Below are positions 22,720 to 34,715 of a stretch of DNA of 64,000 nt, one piece after another. Numbering within the stretch: the stretch's first letter is position 1; every line of letters begins with the position of its first letter. Made by a program: the position numbers and the translations under genes. This DNA comes from Eurosta solidaginis (Eukaryota > Arthropoda > Insecta > Diptera > Tephritidae), in contig NC_090319.1 in assembly GCF_040869045.1 (NCBI RefSeq), positions 242,351,832-242,415,831 of the forward strand, written 5' to 3'. The notes below the pieces were generated by a model, which had not been told where the DNA came from, did not search any database, and saw nothing but the letters and a program-made list of their open reading frames with translations.

Positions 22720-24104
22720 TAATGTTTATAAATCTCTAATTAAATCCCGCCTCTAAACGTGGTCATACCAAACTGGTATGGTTGGGTAGGCACCTAAATG
22801 GTGCTAGTTTCCGTAGCCTACTTGATCAGTAACCGGAAAAGGACCCATCAACGTCGATAAAACCCCCCAAAAACTTTATTGCTAATATAAAGAAAAAGAA
22901 GATAAGATATCTTAAATTTGTGATGAATCGAATAGTTTATAGATAAAAATAACGCTCTTAAAAATTGAGCGTTCTAGTTATTTAGCAAAGTAAAACTTCG
23001 ACAAAAATACTAACACGAGTATAGATTATTTTCGACTAAAAATTAGCTCAAGTGTGCTGGCAGAACATTTAGTTGGGGGTGACATCTTTACTTATTTTCA
23101 ATAGGTAGTATTTATTTAAGGCCGAATTGAGAATCAGTAATTTCTCATTTTGTGAACTAAGAAAATACACATAGTAAAAAATAGCAGTTTAAGCATATAC
23201 CTACCGATGTATATTTTAGAAAGGTATTTGAAATAAAATACGCGTCAAGTCGATATGAAAGAAAAATGTTTGTTGGGTGTTGTCAATTGTATTTATATGT
23301 GCATATTTTCTTTACTAAATTTAAATTCAGAGTCTACGCATGTAATTGCGTTCAGTTGACATTTTGTTGAACTTTAAAGAAGTACGGAAAACCAACTTCC
23401 GTGTAAAGCCAAAAGTAGAAATGCAACGAAAATTTCACTGAAGTGGAAATATAATTTTTTTTTGCTACATCATTGCATTAATTAATTTTTAATTTCATCA
23501 TGACGCTCGCCATCACTAGATTTTCTTTCATGTTTACTTATTTTCATTTGCAATTTTTTTTACTAATGTGCAATTTTTTGTACATACATAGATGTACACA
23601 TATTGGCTGTTGTACGCCAATATACTCTCTTTAATTAAAATTTAATGAGTGGCAGGGCATACGCATTTCTTTAATCTTTATTGAAAATGGGTTTTGGAAA
23701 GAAAGGTGAATGTGCATTTTTATGGCTTCCCGTTCACCTTTCACTTCAAACATATTTTGGGGACCAGTTAATCTAAGGGAAGGGAATGGACCGGAAACGT
23801 TGAAACCACAAGAAGCATGTACCGGGATTCATGTACGGTAGAGGATTGTCAGATCCGTAACACTTTTCTTAATCTTCGGACTGTGGTTTTGTGCCTACAA
23901 TTTTACTTTCGACTTTTCGTACGGATATTTATCAAAGCGGAATTGTAATTGTTTGAAAAATGTCCAATAGTAAATGAGGGTAACTAAAATTAAGTGTTTC
24001 CTGCCTACAACTTCAACAACATTCACTTTTCTTTCGCCGATAAACAGGGTGTTTTTTCCTTAACCAGTTAAGTAGATAAAAACAAATTTTTAAAAAGATA
24101 TTAA
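22720..24104. other. No gene recognised
   Basis: AT-rich. No TE motif, tRNA or convincing exon seen. Confidence 0.45.
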
Positions 24105-24320
24105 TAGCACACGTCTACCGTGGTGTGATGGTAGCGGACTCCGCCTACCACACCGAAGATCCTGGGTTCAAGTCCTGAGCAAATCAACATCAAAATTTTA
24201 GGAACCATTTTTTTCAATAAGAAGAAAATTTATCTAAGGGTGGTCGCCCCTCAGTGTTTGGCAAGCACTCTGAGTGTATTTTTGCCATGAAAAAGCCCTC
24301 AGTGAAAGGTCATATTTAAC
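24105..24320 (+). mobile_element. tRNA-derived SINE, head and partial body
   Basis: A pol III promoter arrangement: box A-like TGTGATGGTAGCGG at about 24123-24136 and a perfect box B GGTTCAAGTCC at 24165-24175, then AACATCAAAA and a body with CCCTCAGTGTTTGGCAAGCA and CATGAAAAAGCCCTCAGTG. The body matches pieces at 25090, 25414, 34500, 47355 and 63590. No cloverleaf is preserved, so this is a SINE and not a tRNA gene. Confidence 0.85.
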
Positions 24321-25089
24321 ATTTTTAACAGTGAAATCTGCAATCTCTAGGCATAATGCACGAAAAATAATATTTATTCATAATTCCAACTCACCCTAGG
24401 TTGCTCGGCTTCATTGTCCTTTCATTTTCTCAGCACACATATTTCAAATTTTAATTTAAAAAAGGGTTGAAGTTACCATGTTGCATGCTTCAACACCGTT
24501 GCTAATATCCAACATTACCCAATCCTTTCCAAAACTTTGTACATATATGAATATTTACATATGTATGTAGTGACGTAATATACACAAGCAGTGCGACAAA
24601 TGTGAAACACATCTTCTGAAGGACGAACAAGTGGCGTGATTGCTTTTGGTCTTGGAAGGGACTTCATTTTACTTTTGTTGTCATTGTAGCAGTTTAATAA
24701 TAAATGAGCTTGGGGGGTTAAAGGCGTATTCCTGTCTAGTAAATTAGTATAATACAAGCAGGCTTGTTCCAAGAATATAGCAACAATGCCGGGCCCACAA
24801 ATTCGTAGCTAAAATCCAATTGAAATGCTGCAAAGTAAAAGAACGAAAGTTATATCCTAACAATCACAATATAAAATATACTCTTTGGTTTGCTAGTTCT
24901 CCTTCATTACAGTTTATGATTTCTTAAATCTCTTATTGAGTTTCAGTATTCCATCGAATTTGGCACTAAACATATTTATACCACGCCCTAAAATTTCTTA
25001 GGTTATAGTTTGGTTGCAATATCATTTAAAATTTCTGAATATTTGATATTGTTGTTGTCCGAGAAAGGAAACATAATAAGTTCGGAGGT
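24321..25089. other. No gene recognised
   Basis: AT-rich, no supported feature. Confidence 0.45.
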
Positions 25090-25225
25090 CTAAATTCAGT
25101 GAAAACTGATCTGCCTTGCACCTACCGTTCGGAGTTCGCATAAAATTTTTTGTTTCCGTCCAGCCAATTTGTGGAAAAAATTAAAAAGGATCCCGAAGCA
25201 AATTGGAAGAGAATTTCGGGCGTGT
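25090..25225 (+). repeat. SINE body fragment
   Basis: Contains TGAAAACTGATCTGCCTTGC, CCGTTCGGAGTTCGCATAAA and GCAAATTGGAAGAGAA, matching the SINE body at 47355-47560. The tRNA-like head is missing. Confidence 0.7.
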
Positions 25226-25234
25226 TTTTAATCA

Positions 25235-25815
25235 ATTTACACACAGAGTATATTAAATTTGATTGGATAACGATCGGTTTTACAGGCATAAAGGAATCGA
25301 AATTGATATAGAACAAATGGTCTATATACCATCAGTATCGAAAAGAAAAACAGACTAAGCCATGTCCGTCCATACGTCCGTTAACACGATAAATAAATAA
25401 ATAAATAAATATAAGGCGCTATCACCTCCGAAGAAATTTTAGGCCGAGCTTCTCTTGGAATTTGCATCGTGCTTCTTTTAATTTTTCCTACAAATTGGCG
25501 GAACGGGACTTACTTGTTTTATGCCGACTCCGTTTTCACTGAGAGCTTTTCATGGAACAAATACAGCGTGCTTTGCAAACAGAGTATATTAACATAACGG
25601 TTGATCGTAACGGCATAAAAGAAACGTGCATCTGTCGGTCTGTACACATGATAACTTGAGTAAATATTGAGATATCTTATTGAAATTTGGTATGTGTGTT
25701 CCTTGGAACTCATATCCTATCGTTATTTAAAATGAGTGAAATCGGATGATAACCACGCCAAGTTTTTACATATATAACATTTTGGAAAACACAAAAAACC
25801 TGATTAATAAGTAAT
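25235..25815 (+). mobile_element. HINE-like 5' fragments interrupted by a SINE piece
   Basis: 25235-25388 and 25576-25807 carry the HINE 5' signature (CAGAGTATATTAA, GATAACGGTC-type text, CATGTCCGTCCATACGTCCG, AACACGATAA). Between them lie a (TAAA)6 microsatellite (25388-25413) and a minus-strand SINE body (25414-25575). The fragment ends at TAAGTAAT, the insertion site of the next element. Confidence 0.65.
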
Positions 25816-26075
25816 GGCTTGGTTTTCTGGAAAGCGGTGCCGCTATATAGCGACCGCTACATAACGGTAGAGTATGTTGTCAAAAGTGTTGCAGTGTAAA
25901 AGTAATTATGTGGAAAATAAGAAAACGGTGAAGTTCACCGAAACGTAATATAGAAGCAGGGCATAAAATATCACTGCCGTCATGACAGTAGAAACTCTTT
26001 CATCACCGTTTCTTGACACCGCTATTATCAAAGCCGTGAATATTTTGTAAAATAATTGAAATGATTTATAAGAAA

Positions 26076-26840
26076 CTAGCTTTACCCGGCGTACGTTGTA
26101 ACGCCCGAGATCAAATTAATGTTGCGTTATTTTTTCTGTTTCGTTTGTTGATAATTTAGTTTATTGTTCTATAAATTGAATTGAATTATGTACGCATGTT
26201 TGGTGAAATTTTCGTTTAAAACATTTTATTATTGTGTCTTATTGTAATGCAAGTGGGTACACAATATTTTGATGCAAAGATAAACAAATTTTTGGCGTTC
26301 CAACTCTAGAGCAAACAGCGTATAGCTGGCCATGGGAAAAGCACGGACTCTCTAAATTTAAGCCTGCAACAGTAAGCGATTGTCCTTGTGCTTTGTTGAT
26401 TGTAATTGCAAAAGCAAGGCGTACAGGAAACTGTAAGCGCTTAAAATTTAATGGCAAATCTGTAGGAATCATTGGAATTCGTGGTGTGAGCACATCTTCA
26501 CTTTGCTTTTACCACTGATGATTGTTGCTCGGTTACATTCGGCATTAATTGCTAAACGCAAATTCTGGTTCCATTGCACAATTTTGGTGGGTTTAAATTC
26601 CGAAGAAGCATGATTGGTGAGCCAATTTTCAAAGTTGGTATATGCGCAGGCATTCCTTTTGGTTCTAAAGAGTTTAAAAATTCATTTGGATAATTCACAA
26701 TTTTATCTTCATCTGTAACTGTGTCGATCGATTTATATTTCGTCACTTCACCAAGAAATTGGTTTTGAATTCGATCATTGATTTTGTTAACATGATCATT
26801 TTTGGGAGCTAAGATTGCTCGTTCGCATAGCCAAAAAAAA
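26076..26840 (-). pseudogene. Second Helitron: helicase C-terminal fragment and 3' end
   Basis: A 3' fragment of a Helitron distinct from the 5.5-kb copy. From the N side: ERAILAPKN, KYKSIDTVTDEDKIVNYPNE, SLEPKGMPAH, RNLNPPKLCNGTR, LTPRIPMIPTDLP, then the helicase motif FAITINKAQGQSL and CFSHGQLYAVCSR. A frameshift separates the first and second parts near 26550-26500. The 3' end is CGCCGGGTAAAGCTAG with CTAG at plus 26076-26079, preceded by a GGCGT/ACGCC stem. It is 5'-truncated. Confidence 0.9.
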
Positions 26841-27325
26841 ATTTAAATTTAAAATTCTTAATTCTGAAATATGAAAAACCTTCGTATTGATCGAAGGAAC
26901 CTATAGCCAAAATTTGGTGATGATTGAAGTGTGGGAAATATGATTCCATAGGGAATACACACAGAATTTGATTTTTATATAAGATGCAGATAGACTGCAG
27001 CTAACGAATTTTTTAACGGCTGCAGAAGGAATAACAGCCAAACTCAACAATGCAGTCAAACTTTTATAAGTTGGTACGGCAGCCATAGTTCTGAAAATTC
27101 CCATTTGTAGGAAGTTGCCACGCCCCTTTTTCCCCAATTCCACATTTTAGTGGAGGTGTTATGAATTGACTTCATATAACTTCTTACTGAATTTCAATGT
27201 TCTGGCATGTATACCTTCAGAGTTATGCAGTAGTAAAAATTCCATTTATATGGGAGGTGCCACGCCACTTTTATATATCGAAATTATTTTTAGCCTAAAG
27301 CTTTCATTTTGATCGAAGGAATCTA
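26841..27325. repeat. Repeat debris with a duplicated motif
   Basis: GATCGAAGGAACCTATAGCC near 26890 and GATCGAAGGAATCTATAGCC near 27311 are near-identical direct repeats about 420 bp apart. The text between them (GCCACGCCCCTTTTTCC, GGAGGTGCCACGCC) resembles HINE-type CACGCCC blocks. No coding trace. Confidence 0.5.
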
Positions 27326-27329
27326 TAGC

Positions 27330-27991
27330 CAAACACTCCCATCCCACTCCCGCTCCCATTCCCACGCCCATTCCCACTCCCACTATTTAAAACTTCGACA
27401 GAGCTACCTAGTCACCGAGCGGTTTAAAAAATACTCTGTAGGAAATCCCTCATCAACAGCTTCATTTGATACCCATAATATAAAAACCCATCCTGTATTA
27501 TAGCACTCATCAACAGCTTTCATTTGATATCCATATTGTATAAACACATTCTAGGGGTACCCGGGTCCACGTTTTGGGCTATATCTGGAGACCCTAGCCT
27601 CCCAGTTGTATGAAAATTATCCTGTACTATAGCACTCATCAACAGCTTTCATTTGATATCCATATTGTATAAACACATTCTAGGGGTACCCGGGTCCACG
27701 TTTTGGGCTATATCTCAAGACCCTAGCCTCCCAGTTGTATGAAAATTACCCTGTTGTACTATAGCACTCATTAACAGCTTTCATTTGATATCCATATTGT
27801 ATAAACACATTCTAGTGGTACCTGGGTCCACGTTTTGATCTTAAGACCCTAGGCACGTAGCGAAAAAAAGGAAGACGTTGGCCGATTCTCAGACCTACCC
27901 AATATGCTCACAAAATTTCATGAGAATCGGTTCAGCCTTTTCGGAGGAGTTGAGCCTCTAACGCCGTGACACAAGAATTTTATATATTAGA
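27330..27991 (-). mobile_element. Non-autonomous Helitron, copy 2 (inverted, 3' end missing)
   Basis: The minus strand begins TCTAATATATAAAA at 27991, after an A on that strand. It carries three 129-131-bp tandem units (CATTCTAGGGGTACC near 27551, 27680 and 27811 on the plus strand). It ends in degenerate C-rich sequence near 27330 without the CTAG terminus. Confidence 0.82.
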
Positions 27992-28190
27992 TGAACATTT
28001 TTTAATTGAATTTTTTCTTGTACATTTATTTAAAGAAAATTGTAAAAAAAACTAAAAAAAAACACGCAAACATGCAGAATTAAATTTTGCGATTCCTAGG
28101 TAATTGACGTAGTTTCAACAAAGCGATGCCGCTGAAAACGGTGAGTATAATAACGGTTCCGCTTTTGGAGGAAACCAATACTTAAGTAAT

Positions 28191-28950
28191 ACAAATATAA
28201 TGTTGAAATTTGATGTGTGGACTGTTATTGAGTTTCTTGATAAAAATGCGAAAAACTTTTTGAAAATGGGCGTGGCACCGCCCACTTGTGATAAAATCAA
28301 TTTTACAAATACTATTAATCATATACCAAAAACAGTTAAACCTAAAATACAAAAATTGGACAAAGGTTTACTATAACGAATGCTTCGAAGAAAAATTTAC
28401 GAAATCGGTTAGAACCACTCCCACTTTTATATAAAAGGTTTTAAGCGGGTCGTGGATGAATAAAATAACCTATATCTTTGCAAAAAAGAGCTTTATTTCA
28501 ATGGTGTCTCATTTCCCAAGTGGAATTATAACAAGAAAAAGCAAAAGATTCAAATTTGTGAAAATAGGCGTGGCAACGGATCAGAACAAGATTTGGTGCA
28601 CATATTCACCTTAGGGCAAGAAATATTTCTAGTAAAAATGGATGCCATCGGTTTAAGACCACGCCCACTTTTATGTATAACGGCTATTTAAAAGGTGCGT
28701 AGACTAGAATAATAAGCTATATCTTAGCAAAAAAATAGTTTTGTATCAATGATATTTCACTTACCAAGTTTTATTGTAAAAGGAAATTGGGAAACATTTT
28801 TTTAATACACAACATTTTTTAGACCTCATAAAAATAAATTCCTTGTAACAAAATTCGGCAAAGTAATTTATCTGAAATGAACTGTATAATTAAAACTCAC
28901 GCTGAGTATATAATGTTCGGTTACACCTGCGCTAAGACACCCTTACTTCT
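28191..28950 (+). mobile_element. HINE-like repeat, 3' part of the MITE host copy
   Basis: Continues the HINE-like repeat left of the MITE. The text AATGTTGAAATTTGATGTGT and GGGCGTGGCACCGCCCACTT matches the inverted copy at 46917-48140. It ends with GTTCGGTTACACCTGCGC and CACCCTTACTTC, a diverged form of the family's 3' hairpin end. Confidence 0.7.
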
Positions 28951-29034
28951 TTTTAAATCAATTTATTAAGAAAATAAGTCTTCCAAATTTCTTTATATAT
29001 AGGTTAATTCTTATTCCAGTTATGGTTCCCGAAA

Positions 29035-29090
29035 AAAAAAAGACTTGTATTTGAACTCTGTGAACTTCGCTCAGCTGAGTATAAAAACAT
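29035..29090 (-). repeat. HINE 5'-end fragment (inverted)
   Basis: ACTTCGCTCAGCTGAG followed by TATAAAAACATC is the inverse of the family's 5' end TTTTTATACTCAGC. Only about 55 bp remain. Confidence 0.6.
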
Positions 29091-30927
29091 CACTAGTAGT
29101 AACATTCTGTTAGAAAGGTAGTACCTCAGCGATGTCATTACTAAAGTTATACATATATCTCAAAGGACCGGCTTAAAAGACTGTGTCTGAAAAGGTGAAT
29201 TTTTCGACAGAAGGGATACACATGAATTTAATTTATTACCTTTCCGCAATTCGTAAACTACTTAAAGCCGTTTATCACAATCTATGAAATTATAATTGAG
29301 TATTTAAAAAGAGTTTTATAATGGTTCATTTTATTCGATAATTGATGTATATTGGAACAATTTACGTCATCGCCTTTTCACATTTAATTTGTAAACAAAC
29401 CAGTTTCATCGCTGTACCATCTTTTGTGTCCTTTTTGAAATGAATGAGAAATAGCACGGCGCCGAAACACGGTTCGAATCCAAACTAAATTTGAAAAGGA
29501 ATGACCGAATATCGTTGAAATATATGTACATCAAAGTTTTATACTTTTAGATGCTACCATTTGAAATGGGAGAGTCTATATGATATATTCCGGTTATTTG
29601 AATATCCGGTTTATCCGGATAGTTGAAAAAGCCGGATGCAGTTCACAGCCCTAGTATGCATCAAACCAATGAAATAAGTTAAAATTTAAACAGATATATT
29701 TAGATTTAATAGCAAAAATTTCTTAGAGGCCACATTCAAAAGTCTCTATTAAATTTAGAACACATATATTTAAAATTTCTGAGACTTTGGTTGGAGATTC
29801 GAAAAGTTACTTGATAACAAATTTGTCCTCAGATTATTACAATAAAAATTGTTTTCTGGGACATGTATGCATTCAAATATCTACATTTGTGTGTAGTTAC
29901 ATAATTCGTAAGTAGAAATTGAAATGAAAATAAATCGAAGAAAATAAATGTGAATTAGCAACAGGAAGGGCAATGAAGTAAAATATGATGGACGGCAGTA
30001 AAGCGTAAAGCTAATGGAGTTTCCGAGTTTGAAAAGCTGATTGAACTCCCCACGTGGTACTTACCTTATCCGAGTTGCCAAATGAGAATGGAAAAATGGA
30101 AAACAATGCGTCCAATGCTTACAAGATTTAACTCAACCTGTTTTACATATGTATATGATAATAAACTAGAGTTGAGCAAAAACAGTGATTTTACAGTCCC
30201 TGTGCAAAGGTCATGAAAATGCCGACTGTACATTTGTAGATCGGATTTGGTAGTGTACTAATGGCAATAATAAGCAAACGAACATACACAGCAACGGTCT
30301 GATGATAGACACTAGTCTAAAAATTCGCCAGGTCTGATTGGGATTTTATGAATGGTATTTTATGATAAGGGAAAAAATAATCAGCCGTAACAGCATTCGG
30401 CATTTCAAAGGGTGTATGTATGGCATGTTTTCGTTCATATTTCTAAAAATAAGGGGAGTTCAGGATGTTGTGCAAATAGTCTAGCGGCCATATATACAAC
30501 TGATGCAGACTCTAGCATCATTGCATTTTCAAATTGGTGTACCGTATTTTAATAATACACAAACAAAATATAGGGATAGATACCCATTTGCTACATTATT
30601 ACAAATACGCTTTACCAAAGTTCGTACTATATTTACAATAGTAAATCAACAACTGTCAGTACAATACAAAATGTAAAAAAATTAAAATCAAAAAAGTTCT
30701 TTAAGATACGTATCTTTTATTTGCTATTCGGTAAGTTTCAAAAGCAAAAACTCACTCAAAAATATAAACTTACTTATTTTCCATCAAATCGCGAGAAATG
30801 AACCTTTTATAATTTCAGGGGTTCTTGCTAATTTTCGAGTTTTACATATTTCATTGTGTCGAACGACATAATCACCTACATTAGATGTCTTGTGTTCTTC
30901 AAGAACTGAGGTCTGTTTTACTGTTAC
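29091..30927. other. No gene recognised
   Basis: AT-rich sequence. The stretch 29580-29650 has a dense run of CCGG-containing words (ATCCGGTTTATCCGGATAG) of unknown meaning. No supported coding feature. Confidence 0.45.
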
Positions 30928-32395
30928 TTTTTATACTCAGCTGAGCAGAGCCCACAGAGTATATTAACTTTGTTCGCATAACAGTAATCCATAACGGCAT
31001 AAACAAATCGAGATAGATATAGACTTCTATATATCGAAATGATCTGGGTGAAAAAAGAAAGTCAATTAGCCATGTCCGTCCGTCCGTAAACACGATAACT
31101 TGAGTAAATTTTGAGGTATCTTCATGAAATTTGGTACGTGGGTTCCTGGGTGCTCATTTTAGATATCTATTTAAAACGAACGAAATCGGACTACAACCAC
31201 GCCCACTTTTTCGATATAGAAAATATCGAAAAACCGAAAAAGGGCGATAATTCATTACCAAAGAAGGATACAGGGATGAAACTTGGTAAGTGCGTTGGCC
31301 TTATGACGCAAAATAGAAAATTAGTAAAATTTTGGACAACGGGCGTGGCACCGCCCACTTCTAAAAAAAGGTAATTTAAAAGTTTTGCAAGCTGTAATTT
31401 GGCAGTCGTTGCAGATGTTATGATGAAATTCGGCAGGAACGTTACTTCTATTAATATATGTGTGCTAAATACAAATTAGCAAAATCGGATAACAAAAACG
31501 CCCACTCAAAAAAAAAAATTAAAATTTTTTAAGTAAAATTTTAACAAAAAATTGAATATCTTTACAGTATATTAGTAAATTATGTCAAAATTCAACTCCA
31601 GTAATCATATGGTGGAACAAAATACAAAAATAAAAGAAAATTTCAAAATGGGCGTGGCTCCCCTCTTTACCAATCCTAATGAAATTTGGTAGGGGCATAG
31701 ATTCTATGACGATAACTGTTTTCTGTGAAAATGGGCGAAATCGGTTAAAGCCACGCCCATTTTTTATACACAGTCGACCGGTGGTCCTTCCGCTCGGCCT
31801 TTAAAACGATAGCTTGAGCAAAAATCGATATATCTTTACAAAACTTAGTTCACGTACTTATCTGAACTCACTTTATCTTGGTATAAAAATGACCGAAATC
31901 CGACTATGACCACGCCCACTTTTTCGATATCTAAAATTACGAAAAATGAAAAAATGCCATAATTCTATACCAAATATAAAAAGAGATGAAACATGGTAAT
32001 TGGATTGGTTTATTGACGCAAAATATAACTTAAGAAAAAAAGTAGAAGAAAATGAAAAGTTCTGCATTGCGAAATCAAAAGCCCTTGGAATCTTGGCAGG
32101 AATACTGTTCGTGGTATTACATAATAAATAAATTAGCGGTACCCGACAGATGATGTTCTGGGTCACCCTAGTCCACATTTTGGTCGATATCTCGAAAACG
32201 CCTTCACATATAAAACTAAGGGCAACTCCATTTTACAACCCTCATTAATACCTTTAATTTTATACACATATCGTACAAACACATTCTAGAGTCACCCCTG
32301 GTCCACCTTTATGGCGATATCTCGAAAAGGCGTCCACCTATAGAACTAACGGCTACTCCCTTTTAAAAAACTCATTAATGGTATCAAAAAGTTTC
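30928..32395 (+). mobile_element. HINE/DINE-like repeat, copy B
   Basis: Starts TTTTTATACTCAGCTGAG, then CAGAGCCCACAGAGTATATT, CATGTCCGTCCGTCCG, repeated CACGCCCACTTTTTCGATAT blocks, and two partial 130-bp units near 32160-32395. The 3' subterminal repeat and hairpin are missing. Open frames at 31111-31374 and 31873-32178 fall in repeat text shared with the other copies and are not genes. Confidence 0.85.
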
Positions 32396-32499
32396 ACAAA
32401 TTATCTTTATAAAAGCGGTATTCATGTATAAATTGCCGTGCATCGTGAAATGCCAAAATTAACTATTGAACATTTTAATATTTGTTTTCTTTGGATATT

Positions 32500-33235
32500 T
32501 CATTTTTGTTCTGTAGAGTATTTGAAAAGTAAAATTTCTCGACCTTTTGGGGGGATCCGTAGATCCGCGCCTGTTCCAGAGTTAAATTTTACTTCCAAAT
32601 TGTATATGTAACGTACCAGTTGTTGTTGTTGTGTTAACAGTGCGTCGCCCCATTCAATGGGCACGACTACTCTAAAATGTTCATCAAAGTCGTCCAAGTG
32701 CAAGAAAACTGACAGTTGCGACAGGGGCGGACCATAGGGAGATTGCCATTAGAGGCGTAGGTTCCACATTACAATTGAAAATATGGTTGTTGTCATGTGG
32801 GGACACATCGCATGTACGTATTTCGGGGTTGATTCTGGACAAGTAAGAGTTTAACGGAGTTGGGCCAGTGTGACTCGTGTCTCCCTTGGTAGTGTGCCTA
32901 CTTCTTCTGCAAGAGTAGGATATTGTATATTAATAATATATTGGTGGGTGCTGCTGGAGTACCTGGTATCGATGGGTTGGTACTTGTGTTTTGGAGCATC
33001 TATGAAGGTGGCATCGGCGAAGGTATGAACTGCAGTTGACCGATGTCGCAATTATAAATATTCTTAGCTGGCATACGGAGCACATTGTTTGGGGGACTGG
33101 GAGTCATTGGCTCCTTCTTACGCTAGTGCGTGTGTCGGAAAAGGAAGGGTGGGGCCTGTCCATGCTACCTAGACGGTTCTGATGGGTTGGAGCGGCCGCG
33201 TTAGGCAGAGCGCCGTTTGGCGCGAGCAACAACGG
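32500..33235 (-). pseudogene. Jockey-like LINE, C-terminal zinc-knuckle fragment
   Basis: One minus-strand frame reads YLSRINPEIRTCDVSPHDNN, HIFNCNVEPTPL, then SLWSAPVATVSFLALG (about 32700-32860). The C-x4-H-x3-H-x3-C style motif and the following Leu-Trp block are typical of the C-terminus of Jockey-clade ORF2 proteins. Upstream (32880-33235) is a GC-richer, frameshifted continuation. Downstream, AACACAACAACAACAAC near 32618-32636 resembles the short CAA-rich 3' tail of such elements. No RT catalytic motif lies in this fragment. Confidence 0.75.
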
Positions 33236-33239
33236 GCAG

Positions 33240-33638
33240 TAAAAAAAATGTTTATCATTTTTGTTTTACTAAAAAATTCCCAGATTTTTCAAAAAGGGTT
33301 AGACATGATTTCAATCACAGGTTCACAATCAGGATAAACCCCCAAACGATGTCACATATTAATTTTTTATTGTAATTTTTGGCAAACCATTGTACGTTCA
33401 AAAGCAGTGTACAATAGACCACACGTGAGTAAGAGAAAATAATAATAAAACAAAGACATACAACACTTTTCCAGGTATGCCTAACAAACTAAATTAGCAA
33501 TTCAAAGACCAAAACCCCTTTGCTCGTTATGCATGATATGAACAAGAATTGTAAGAGTTGCGTCTACAACAGGCTATAAATATTTAATAATAATTCTCAT
33601 TTCTCTTTTCATTTTATTTTTTTCTTTTCATTTTATAG
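33240..33638. other. No TE recognised; ends in a pyrimidine tract
   Basis: AT-rich. The last 40 bases (TTTTATTTTTTTCTTTTC, then ATTTTATAG) form a splice-acceptor-like polypyrimidine tract ending in AG at 33637-33638. Confidence 0.5.
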
Positions 33639-33792
33639 CTTTGCCGACACTTTGTCCAAAGTCCATAAAAATAAAGAAAAATATGTTAGAACCACCACAA
33701 ACTCAAAGTTTTCATTTCCGTCTCTCCACACGCATTTTCTGAAACTGAAAAAAGTCCATGACCTAGAGATTGAAAGCGCACCAAAAAATAGT
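33639..33792 (+). CDS. Candidate internal exon of an unidentified host gene
   Basis: Bounded by a polypyrimidine tract plus AG on the left and a consensus donor GTAAGT (33793-33798) on the right. The 154-bp interval is open in one frame for 51 codons: FADTLSKVHKNKEKYVRTTT, NSKFSFPSLHTHFLKLKKVH, DLEIESAPKNS. It enters with one leftover base and leaves in phase 0. Codon usage looks ordinary and no TE family matches. The peptide is basic, and I do not recognise a domain. Chance occurrence of a 154-bp open interval between splice-like signals is possible in AT-rich DNA, so this is a candidate only. Confidence 0.4.
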
Positions 33793-34499
33793 GTAAGTAT
33801 TAAATTACTGATATCTCCTAAACAAGTGATTTAGGAAAATTCAATGTACCCAAAATCGAGAATACTACAGTAGACGATATTACATAAATATAAATGTAAT
33901 AGGGAGCTGAGTCAACAATCTGCAGTTTTGATGTTATGTAAGCCAAACATCTTCCTCAAATCAATACGTACTTATATATATTTTGCCGTCCTAATAAAGA
34001 TTGTGGGTATCGGAGGTTATCGCGCCCTGCAATTATTTTATTTTTTTCGAAAATTAGTAAATTACATAAGCGGAGTGGGCTTCGAAATGTGAATTTTTTC
34101 GTACAAAAATACTTTTAAAATTAAGAAGTCGCGGGCAAAAAGTTACCTTTTTGTATTTTCCTGTTTGAAACATTCGATGTATTATATCATTTTTGTTCTT
34201 GTAGTATTTAAAATATATTCTTAATCTTTCCAATGCACGTATGTCTATGTTGCAAATAGGTATAAAGTTGTAGCGGTTTTAAACTCATACTTTTGAATTA
34301 TCTACACACAAAATGAAATCAACATTAAAACATGTTTCCTTACCAAAACCAACTTCTATATGCAGATACTGCTTTTTCAAAAGTGCACAGCTTTTTTACC
34401 ACTACTTTGCTTTTATAGAGAGCCATATCTACAAAAATCTACATACAAAATTGTAGTTGTCATTCCTCCTAGCACGTTACATTCAATTAATTGAAATGC
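33793..34499. other. No gene recognised
   Basis: AT-rich, intron-like. No supported feature. Confidence 0.45.
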
Positions 34500-34715
34500 A
34501 AGTACCAACAAATTGGCCCCTACGTGTTTTACGCTGACTCCGAACTCTATCTGCAAGGCAGATGAGCTTTCACTGAGAAAACCCCCCAAATCACTTTTTT
34601 AATCTAATTGAAAAAACTTATATATAAAGTTTTGATGTTGCTTTTCCCGGGACTTGAACCGAGGATTTTTGGTGTGGTTGGCGGAGCACGATACCACCAC
34701 GTCACAGCGGTCGAT
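34500..34715 (-). mobile_element. tRNA-derived SINE (inverted)
   Basis: On the minus strand: box A-like TGACGTGGTGGTATCG (34690-34705), perfect box B GGTTCAAGTCC (plus 34650-34660), then AGCAACATCAAAACTTTAT and the SINE body with TCTCAGTGAAAGCTCATCTG. Same family as 24105-24320. Confidence 0.85.

Larger units (their letters stand above)
25816..28182. mobile_element. MITE with GGCTTGGTTTCC-type TIRs, copy 3, split by nested Helitrons
   Basis: The left half (25816 to about 26070) and right half (28107-28182, GCCGCTGAAAACGGTGAG to GGAGGAAACCAATACT) belong to one MITE. Its flanks share TAAGTAAT (25808-25815 and 28183-28190). The same host repeat at 47942-47949 carries this 8-mer once (inverted) without an insertion, so the duplication is genuine. 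Between the halves lie a Helitron fragment (26076-26840), repeat debris and an inverted non-autonomous Helitron ending at 27991. Confidence 0.88.

Noticed and set aside
24120..24180. tRNA gene
   Set aside because: A and B boxes are present but no cloverleaf or anticodon arm can be formed convincingly, and the sequence continues into a SINE body found elsewhere.
31111..32178. Open frames inside HINE copy B (and the similar frame at 59403-59603)
   Set aside because: The same text occurs in all HINE copies with indels that change frame, so there is no conserved protein.
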